Shown here: positions 14,865-19,781 of the stretch, piece after piece
Layout of the letters: every line of letters starts with the position of its first letter
Numbering within the stretch: position 1 is the first letter of the stretch
DNA from: Bacillota bacterium
Lineage (GTDB): Bacteria > Bacillota > Clostridia > Christensenellales > SZUA-584
DNA: 19,781 nt
NCBI GenBank assembly: GCA_023390815.1
Contig: JAEWCC010000025.1
Span: forward strand, 1 to 19,781
Direction of reading: 5' to 3'
Made by a program: the position numbers and the translations under genes
The notes under the pieces: model-generated
The model's database searches: none
What the model saw: only the letters and a program-made list of their open reading frames with translations
What the model was told of the DNA's origin: nothing

Positions 14865-16232
14865 TTGGCGAAGTTGGAGAGCGTTGGCGCAAACAAAGTA
14901 AAATTGACGGTTGAGGTAACGCCGGAGGTGTTTGCGGCAGCGCTGCAGCAGGCATATATCAAGACGCGGGGCAAGTTTACGGTTCAGGGATTCCGCAAGG
15001 GCAAGGCTCCGAGACCGATGATTGAAAAATACTACGGCGAAGGCATCTTCTTTGAAGAAGCGTTTGATATCGTATTCCCCGAGAGCTATGAAAAAGCGGT
15101 GGAAGAGCTCCAGATCGTACCCGTATCGCGGCCGGAGCTCGACGTTGAGAAGATTGACAAAGCCGAAGGCGTGATCTTCACGGCGGAAGTTTTCGTGAAG
15201 CCCGAAGTGAAGCTGGGGCAGTATAAGGGCGTGGAAGCCGAAGAAGTTAAGGCGGTTGTGGAAGACGAACAGGTACAGGCGCAGATCGAGCAGGCGGCGC
15301 AGCGCAACGCGCGCTGGGTCGATGTGAACCGCGAAGCGAAGAGCGGCGACAAGGCCGTGATCGATTACTCGGGCAGCGTGGACGGCGTCAAGTTTGAGGG
15401 CGGCACCGCGGAGAACCAGACGCTTGAACTGGGTTCGGGCACCTTCATTCCGGGCTTCGAGGAGCAGGTCATAGGCATGAAGAAGGAAGAGGAAAAGGAC
15501 ATCACCGTCAAGTTCCCGGATGACTACCGTGCGGAGCATCTGGCGGGCAAGGAAGCGGTGTTCCATATCAAGCTGCACGATGTGAAGGAAAAGGAACTTC
15601 CCGCGATCGATGACGAGTTTGCGCAGGACGTTTCGGAATTCGATACGTTGGAAGAATACAAGGAGAGCATCCGCAAACGTTTGACCGAGCGCGCTGAGGA
15701 GCAGTCCAAAGCCGCGACTGAGAAGAATGTGCTGGCTGAAGTCGTCAAAAACGCGGAGATCGATCTGCCGGAATGCATGATCGAAAACCAGATCGACCAT
15801 CAGATCCGTCAGCTCGAGTACAGCATGATGTACCAGGGCATGAAGCTGGCTGATTACCTCCAGATGACCGGCACGAAAATGGAAGACGTACGCAATGATT
15901 ACCGCGAGAGCGCAGAGCGCAGCGTGCGCACGCAGCTCGTGGTGGACGCCGTGATGAAGGCCGAGGACATCAAGGCGACCGACGAGCAGGTGGAGGAAGA
16001 AATTAAAAAGAACGCAGAGCGTGCGAAAAAAGAGGTCGAGGAGTACCGCAAGGCAATGGACGCGGAAGAACTCGAGTATATCCGCGAAAGCCTGGCGTAT
16101 GATAATACAGTGCGCTTCCTCGTGGACAATGCAAAGCTGAAGGCTGAGGCAAAGAAGCCCGCGGCCAAAAAAAATAAAAAGGACGCGCCTGAGAAGGAAA
16201 ACCCAAACGGCGAATCGAATAGTATAGAGTGA
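14865..16232 (+). CDS. tig: trigger factor, ribosome-associated chaperone and prolyl isomerase
   Basis: A 455-residue trigger factor that binds the ribosome exit tunnel and helps nascent chains fold. The N-terminal ribosome-binding domain has the signature GFRKGKAPR (residues 42-50). The FKBP-type isomerase domain runs about 155-245, with GDKAVIDYSGSVDG and GSGTFIPGFEEQVIGM. A helical C-terminal chaperone domain follows, ending in a lysine-rich tail (KKPAAKKNKK). The start is a TTG: the strong AGGAGG at 14850-14855 lies 9 bases before it, and the sequence (AKLESVGANKVKLTVEV) matches family N-termini. The only upstream in-frame ATG (14751) lies before the promoter, so it cannot be used. It leads the tig-clpP-clpX operon, a common arrangement in bacteria. 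Confidence 0.95.
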   Translation: MAKLESVGANKVKLTVEVTPEVFAAALQQAYIKTRGKFTVQGFRKGKAPRPMIEKYYGEGIFFEEAFDIVFPESYEKAVEELQIVPVSRPELDVEKIDKAEGVIFTAEVFVKPEVKLGQYKGVEAEEVKAVVEDEQVQAQIEQAAQRNARWVDVNREAKSGDKAVIDYSGSVDGVKFEGGTAENQTLELGSGTFIPGFEEQVIGMKKEEEKDITVKFPDDYRAEHLAGKEAVFHIKLHDVKEKELPAIDDEFAQDVSEFDTLEEYKESIRKRLTERAEEQSKAATEKNVLAEVVKNAEIDLPECMIENQIDHQIRQLEYSMMYQGMKLADYLQMTGTKMEDVRNDYRESAERSVRTQLVVDAVMKAEDIKATDEQVEEEIKKNAERAKKEVEEYRKAMDAEELEYIRESLAYDNTVRFLVDNAKLKAEAKKPAAKKNKKDAPEKENPNGESNSIE

Positions 16233-16244
16233 CGGAGGGGCAAT

Positions 16245-16832
16245 ATGACACTGATTCCTTATGTAATCGAACAGACGAGTAAGGGTGAGCGCAGTTATGA
16301 TATTTTTTCCCGCCTGCTGAAGGATCGCATCATCTTCGTAGGGGGAGAGATCGAAGACGACATGGCCAACCTGATTGTGGCCCAGCTCATATTCCTTGAA
16401 GCGGAGGACCCGGACAAAGATATATTCCTGTATATCAACAGCCCGGGCGGTTCCGTGACGGCGGGTATGGCAATCTACGATACGATGCAGCACGTACGGT
16501 GCGACGTATCGACGATATGCATCGGTATGGCCGCCTCGATGGGTGCATTCCTGCTCGCGGCGGGCAAGAAAGGCAAGCGCAAGGCGCTGCCCAACAGCGA
16601 AATCATGATCCATCAGCCTTCGGGCGGCGCGAAGGGCCAGGTAACGGATATCATGATCCATGCGGAACATATCGCGAATATCAAAAAGAAGATGAACCAG
16701 ATTCTCGCCGACCGGACGGGACAGAACGTCAAAAAGGTGACGGCGGACACGGAAAGAGACCATTTCATGAGCGCGGAAGAGGCGCTGGAATACGGGTTGA
16801 TCGACGAGATCATACCGGCAAAGGACAAGTAA
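16245..16832 (+). CDS. clpP: ATP-dependent Clp protease proteolytic subunit
   Basis: A 195-residue ClpP serine peptidase that forms the two-ring, fourteen-subunit chamber fed by ClpX or ClpA/C. The catalytic triad is clear and in canonical positions: S98 in GMAASMGAF, H123 in IMIHQPSGG, and D172 in ERDHFMSAEEA. NSPGGSVTAGMAIYDTM (65-81) forms the oxyanion-side strand and helix. The start is supported by GGAGGGG eight bases upstream. It lies 12 bases after tig and 18 bases before clpX. The short N-terminus (MTLIPYVIEQTSKGERSYDI) is the usual mature-like form with little or no propeptide. Confidence 0.97.
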   Translation: MTLIPYVIEQTSKGERSYDIFSRLLKDRIIFVGGEIEDDMANLIVAQLIFLEAEDPDKDIFLYINSPGGSVTAGMAIYDTMQHVRCDVSTICIGMAASMGAFLLAAGKKGKRKALPNSEIMIHQPSGGAKGQVTDIMIHAEHIANIKKKMNQILADRTGQNVKKVTADTERDHFMSAEEALEYGLIDEIIPAKDK

Positions 16833-16850
16833 GGGAAACGAGGTGAACCG

Positions 16851-18134
16851 ATGGCCAGTTATAATGACGACACAAAACAATTGAAGTGTTCCTTCTGCGG
16901 CAAAGCGCAGGAACAGGTCAGAAGACTTGTGGCCGGACCGGGTGTTTATATCTGCAACGAGTGTATCGAGCTCTGCAAGGAGATCATCGAGGAGGATTAT
17001 CAGGATGCGTCCACGTTCGAGATGGGCGATATCCCCAAACCCGCCGAGATCGTTGCCGCGCTGGACGAATACGTAATCGGCCAGCCGCTTGCGAAAAAGA
17101 ACCTTGCGGTCGCGGTATACAACCATTATAAGCGTATCAACAGCGATACCAAACAGGAGGGCGTAGAGCTTCAGAAGAGCAATATCGTAATGCTGGGGCC
17201 CACGGGCTCGGGCAAAACGCTGCTCGCTCAGACGCTTGCGCGTATCCTCAATGTGCCGTTCGCCATGGCGGACGCGACGTCGCTGACGGAAGCGGGCTAT
17301 GTGGGTGAGGATGTGGAGAACATTCTCTTGAAGCTCATACAGGCCGCAGACTACGATATTGAACGCGCACAGCGCGGCATCATCTATATCGACGAGGTTG
17401 ATAAGATCGCCCGCAAGAGCGATAATCCTTCGATCACACGCGATGTGTCCGGTGAAGGCGTGCAGCAGGCGCTGCTCAAGATCATTGAGGGCACGGTCGC
17501 GAGCGTGCCGCCGCAGGGCGGGCGCAAGCATCCGCATCAGGAGTTCCTGCAGATTGATACGACGAACATTCTGTTCATCTGCGGCGGTGCTTTCGGCGGG
17601 CTTGAGACGATCATCGAGCGCCGGATCGGCAAGAAGACGATGGGCTTTGGTGCACAGATCGTTTCCAACCTCAACAAGGACGTGATGGAGCTGTACATGA
17701 ACATGCTGCCGGAGGATCTGATCAAGTTCGGTTTGATCCCTGAGTTTGTGGGCCGCGTGCCCATCATCGTGCCGCTGCATCAGCTCGACGAGAAGGCGCT
17801 GGTTAACATCCTCACGCAGCCCAAAAACGCGCTCGTGAAGCAGTTTGCAAAGCTGATGGAGATGGACGGCGTGCAGCTGGAGTTCGAAGAGGACGCGCTC
17901 GCTGAGGTCGCCAAGCTTGCGATCGAGCGCAAGACCGGCGCCCGCGGTCTGCGTGCAATACTCGAGTCCATCATGCTCGACGTGATGTATGAGATCCCCT
18001 CGCGTTCGGACGTGAAAAAATGTGTTGTCACCAAGGAGACCGTGCGCAATGCAAAGGTGCCGATGCTGATCCTCGGAGAGAAGGACAATAAGCAAAAGGC
18101 ATTACCCAAGGCTAAGCGCGAAAGCCTCGCATAA
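16851..18134 (+). CDS. clpX: ATP-dependent Clp protease ATP-binding subunit ClpX
   Basis: A 427-residue AAA+ unfoldase that recognises, unfolds and feeds substrates to ClpP. The N-terminal zinc-binding domain has C13-x2-C16 and C35-x2-C38. The Walker A motif GPTGSGKT is at 116-123, the pore loop GYVGED at 149-154, and Walker B IIYIDEVD at 177-184. The FVGRVPIIVPL segment (sensor/arginine region) and the C-terminal ERKTGARGLRAILE sensor-2 block are intact. Length is typical. It directly follows clpP and is closed by a terminator; no lon gene follows as in some Bacillota. Confidence 0.97.
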   Translation: MASYNDDTKQLKCSFCGKAQEQVRRLVAGPGVYICNECIELCKEIIEEDYQDASTFEMGDIPKPAEIVAALDEYVIGQPLAKKNLAVAVYNHYKRINSDTKQEGVELQKSNIVMLGPTGSGKTLLAQTLARILNVPFAMADATSLTEAGYVGEDVENILLKLIQAADYDIERAQRGIIYIDEVDKIARKSDNPSITRDVSGEGVQQALLKIIEGTVASVPPQGGRKHPHQEFLQIDTTNILFICGGAFGGLETIIERRIGKKTMGFGAQIVSNLNKDVMELYMNMLPEDLIKFGLIPEFVGRVPIIVPLHQLDEKALVNILTQPKNALVKQFAKLMEMDGVQLEFEEDALAEVAKLAIERKTGARGLRAILESIMLDVMYEIPSRSDVKKCVVTKETVRNAKVPMLILGEKDNKQKALPKAKRESLA

Positions 18135-18144
18135 TAACAACACA

Positions 18145-18179
18145 GGGAGCGCCCCAATAAATGGAGCGCTTCTTTTTTT
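18145..18179 (+). terminator. intrinsic terminator of the tig-clpP-clpX operon
   Basis: AGCGC (18148-18152) pairs with GCGCT (18166-18170); the stem is extended by G-C and G-U pairs at the base and is followed by TCTTTTTTT. It begins about ten bases after the clpX stop. Confidence 0.75.
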
Positions 18180-18241
18180 ACTTTGAAAAACAGCAAATAA
18201 GCGGTCTGTGTATTTATGCGGTTGAGCTGCGGAAGGGTGCA

Positions 18242-18270
18242 TTGACAAATTTAGGATGATAGCATATATT
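18242..18270 (+). promoter_or_regulatory. consensus sigma-A promoter of the membrane protein gene
   Basis: A perfect TTGACA (18242-18247) and TATATT (18265-18270) are separated by 17 bases. The expected start near 18277 falls inside a dyad, TTATTA (18273-18278) and TAATAA (18286-18291), which could be an operator over the start site. Confidence 0.75.
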
Positions 18271-18315
18271 GGTTATTATATATTGTAATAATACTGGAAG
18301 GCAAGGCGAGTTAAT

Positions 18316-19041
18316 ATGCTGGAGATTCTGAAGAAAAGGGATGGAAAGATTGAACTCGGACCTTATATTTTTATATTGGCTCTTTATACCGCTGCAGCCC
18401 TGTTGTATTTTTCACGCGATGCAGCAAGGTATCTATGGGTGATTGCCACCGTTATTGCCGACGGGCTCGCTCTCTATCTCATTATTCAATTTATAAGAGA
18501 AGGCGGAGACAGCCGACTCTCAACGGTTGCGAATATATGTTTTTTATCTGTCTTAATCATCGCGTCAATTGCCGTACCGGTATACTTTCAAGCAGCACAA
18601 GACTCCAACCTTAGCGCGTTTAACGGTAAGCTGGATACTTTTACATCAATAGAACCCGTATATAAATCAGAGGGGGATTATTCAGTAAATCCGGTTTTTG
18701 CGAATTCTGATAAAGTGATCGTCATTGACATCAGTACAAAATCGATAGACCGAACAATACATTTTGCACTTCCGGACGATCTGGCTGCCAAAGAACCCAA
18801 CGAAGTATCGGTGGTCGTTTATGCGGAAAGGGGAACTGTTGAGTATGGAAAATATGACAACGGAGCCCGGGCATATATAAGAACCTGCAAAATTACGATC
18901 GTAGATGTTGCAACCGGCTTTGTGCTTGCAGAAAAAACGTTTGAAGGTGGACCTGCGCCTCAAACGGTACACAGCAATTCTGACGCCTATGGAGATGAAC
19001 CGAACGATGCGATCATCGCATACCTCACAGGTGCGCTTTGA
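18316..19041 (+). CDS. uncharacterised membrane protein with three N-terminal helices and an external domain
   Basis: A 241-residue protein I do not recognise. Residues 16-33, 39-60 and 71-91 are hydrophobic and look like three membrane helices. The remaining 150 residues are polar, rich in beta-type patterns (DKVIVIDIS, NEVSVVVYAERGTVEYG, CKITIVDVATGFVLAEKTF), and probably face outside. The pattern 'varies from a default, then FVLAEKTFEGG' resembles secreted domains that bind or decorate surfaces, but no family is claimed. The ribosome site is weak (AAGGCGAG). It has its own consensus promoter and terminator, so it is a single-gene unit. Base composition is more AT-rich than the upstream operons, which may mean later acquisition. 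Confidence 0.75.
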   Translation: MLEILKKRDGKIELGPYIFILALYTAAALLYFSRDAARYLWVIATVIADGLALYLIIQFIREGGDSRLSTVANICFLSVLIIASIAVPVYFQAAQDSNLSAFNGKLDTFTSIEPVYKSEGDYSVNPVFANSDKVIVIDISTKSIDRTIHFALPDDLAAKEPNEVSVVVYAERGTVEYGKYDNGARAYIRTCKITIVDVATGFVLAEKTFEGGPAPQTVHSNSDAYGDEPNDAIIAYLTGAL

Positions 19042-19112
19042 AGCAACGTTTAACCGGAAGCAGCTCAGTAAAATTTGTTTGCAAAGGCTTCATATCAATA
19101 ATACTTCTTTGA

Positions 19113-19142
19113 GTAACCTCCGTAAAAGGAGGTTGTTTTTTA
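19113..19142 (+). terminator. intrinsic terminator of the membrane protein gene
   Basis: AACCTCC (19115-19121) pairs perfectly with GGAGGTT (19128-19134) around a 6-base loop and is followed by GTTTTTTATT. The rest of the gap to 19239 is AT-rich and shows no gene. Confidence 0.85.
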
Positions 19143-19239
19143 TTATCTTCCCGTATTTTGTACTCGTGACGAGAAATGGATCGAATAATCGAATGTATCG
19201 CTGCACAAAAATAATATATCGAAATACAATAAATATTGA

Positions 19240-19268
19240 TTGACAAGAATTTATCCGCATGGTATGAT
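19240..19268 (+). promoter_or_regulatory. consensus sigma-A promoter of the small ORF and DUF4173-like gene
   Basis: A perfect TTGACA (19240-19245), a 17-base spacer, and TATGAT (19263-19268) preceded by TGG, so an extended -10. It is the best promoter in the window. Transcription should start near 19275. Confidence 0.8.
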
Positions 19269-19298
19269 CCCTGCGATGAGGAAAGGATGGTGACCTCG

Positions 19299-19445
19299 AT
19301 GACCGATACGGCCTATCTCTATCAATACTTCCTGGAAAACAGCAATAGAAAAGACACAGCACAGAAGGATAATACGAAAGAGAATATGAAACAGAGTGAA
19401 AAGGAGGACAAACGCGATGGAAAACCTGCCAAACAGCGCGCCTAA
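19299..19445 (+). CDS. small charged ORF overlapping the start of the next gene
   Basis: A 48-residue ORF beginning MTDTAYLYQYFLEN and continuing as a strongly hydrophilic Lys/Glu/Asp/Gln-rich tail. The in-frame ATG at 19287 would give 52 residues but abuts its AAAGG site; 19299 has a more workable, if long, spacing. The promoter at 19240-19268 places the transcript start before both. Its last 29 bases overlap the following membrane protein gene in another frame, so it may be a leader peptide that couples translation. No family is recognised, and it could be non-functional. Confidence 0.4.
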   Translation: MTDTAYLYQYFLENSNRKDTAQKDNTKENMKQSEKEDKRDGKPAKQRA

Positions 19446-19781
19446 ATCGTCGTTTGAAAACAAGCTTCCCACCCGCCTGCTCGTCAGCGCGGCGGTGTTC
19501 GGAGTACTTTTCTCCTATCTCTTTGCATGGCAGGACTTCGGCCTCAACATCCTGTTGTTCGTGCTGATGGTATACGGATTAGCGTTTCTGAACCGGGACC
19601 TGTTTATCGTCAGGCGTTTTCGTGAGGAACCGCTGATGTACCTTGCCTGCATCCCCGTAATATTCCTCGGCGCGATGATCTTTGCGGGCAGCACCGTCAT
19701 CAGCCCTCTGAGCGTGCTCGTGATCCTGTTCGTGATGTTCGTGCAGTATCTGGTGCTGTCGGGCGTGGCGCTGCATTCGTG
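19417..19781 (+). CDS. multi-pass membrane protein, DUF4173-like, 3' end outside the window
   Basis: The first 121 residues of a membrane protein that runs off the right edge. A short polar N-terminus (MENLPNSAPKSSFENKLPTR) is followed by hydrophobic segments at about 20-37, 41-58, 73-91 and 95-115. The pairing of a phenylalanine/tryptophan-containing first helix with FGLNILLFVLMVYG resembles the start of DUF4173/DUF4153 proteins, large integral membrane proteins of unknown role in Bacillota. The start is well supported by AAGGAGG (19401-19407), nine bases upstream. It overlaps the preceding small ORF. Membrane location is firm; the family name is a pattern-based suggestion only. Confidence 0.65.
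   Translation, partial: MENLPNSAPKSSFENKLPTRLLVSAAVFGVLFSYLFAWQDFGLNILLFVLMVYGLAFLNRDLFIVRRFREEPLMYLACIPVIFLGAMIFAGSTVISPLSVLVILFVMFVQYLVLSGVALHS

Noticed and set aside
14859..18095. A 1078-codon open frame on the minus strand across tig, clpP and clpX
   Set aside because: It is antisense to three certain genes. Its His/Arg/Leu-rich, low-complexity translation is typical of the complement of GC-biased codon use, and no ribosome site or family match is seen.

Overview
The window looks like a chromosomal segment from a fairly GC-rich member of the Clostridia (Bacillota). The evidence is strong AGGAGG-type ribosome binding sites, a tig-clpP-clpX operon, split transketolase subunits, and a catabolic cluster built from MDR, SDR, Gfo/Idh and uroporphyrinogen-decarboxylase-like genes. 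A Christensenellales-like gut or anaerobic lineage is my guess only; no rRNA or other strong taxonomic marker is present.

Region 1 (1-6887) is one tight, same-strand operon. It holds the 3' part of a zinc-type medium-chain dehydrogenase, a dihydrolipoyl dehydrogenase, a short-chain dehydrogenase, a complete zinc-dependent medium-chain dehydrogenase, a URO-D superfamily protein, and the N- and C-terminal halves of a split transketolase. Most gaps are 2-15 bases. The exception is a 79-base gap before the transketolase pair, which carries a hairpin, a possible promoter and a LacI-type palindrome. A strong hairpin follows at 6893-6936. Region 2 (7237-9553) is a second operon, preceded by about 300 bases of AT-rich DNA. 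It holds a second URO-D superfamily paralogue and a Gfo/Idh/MocA dehydrogenase, and ends in a clear terminator. Together these look like a catabolic route for a polyol, sugar or sugar derivative: several NAD(P)-linked oxidations, a transketolase step, and two URO-D-like proteins that may act on a methyl or carboxyl group. The substrate cannot be read from the sequence.

Region 3 (9630-12878, minus strand) is one large gene fusing an EndoQ-like PHP domain plus zinc ribbon to a UvrD/Rep-type helicase, probably a DNA repair enzyme. Region 4 (13108-14676) has three small housekeeping-type genes: a DUF1801 protein, nucleoside diphosphate kinase and a YbaK/EbsC-type Cys-tRNA deacylase. Region 5 (14763-18179) is the protein quality-control operon tig-clpP-clpX, with a good promoter, a structured leader, a TTG start for tig and a terminator after clpX.

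Region 6 (18180-19781) is more AT-rich. It contains an unrecognised three-helix membrane protein with its own consensus promoter and terminator, then a second consensus promoter driving a small charged ORF that overlaps a multi-pass membrane protein (DUF4173-like) running off the window. No tRNA, rRNA, CRISPR array, insertion sequence or prophage gene was seen.
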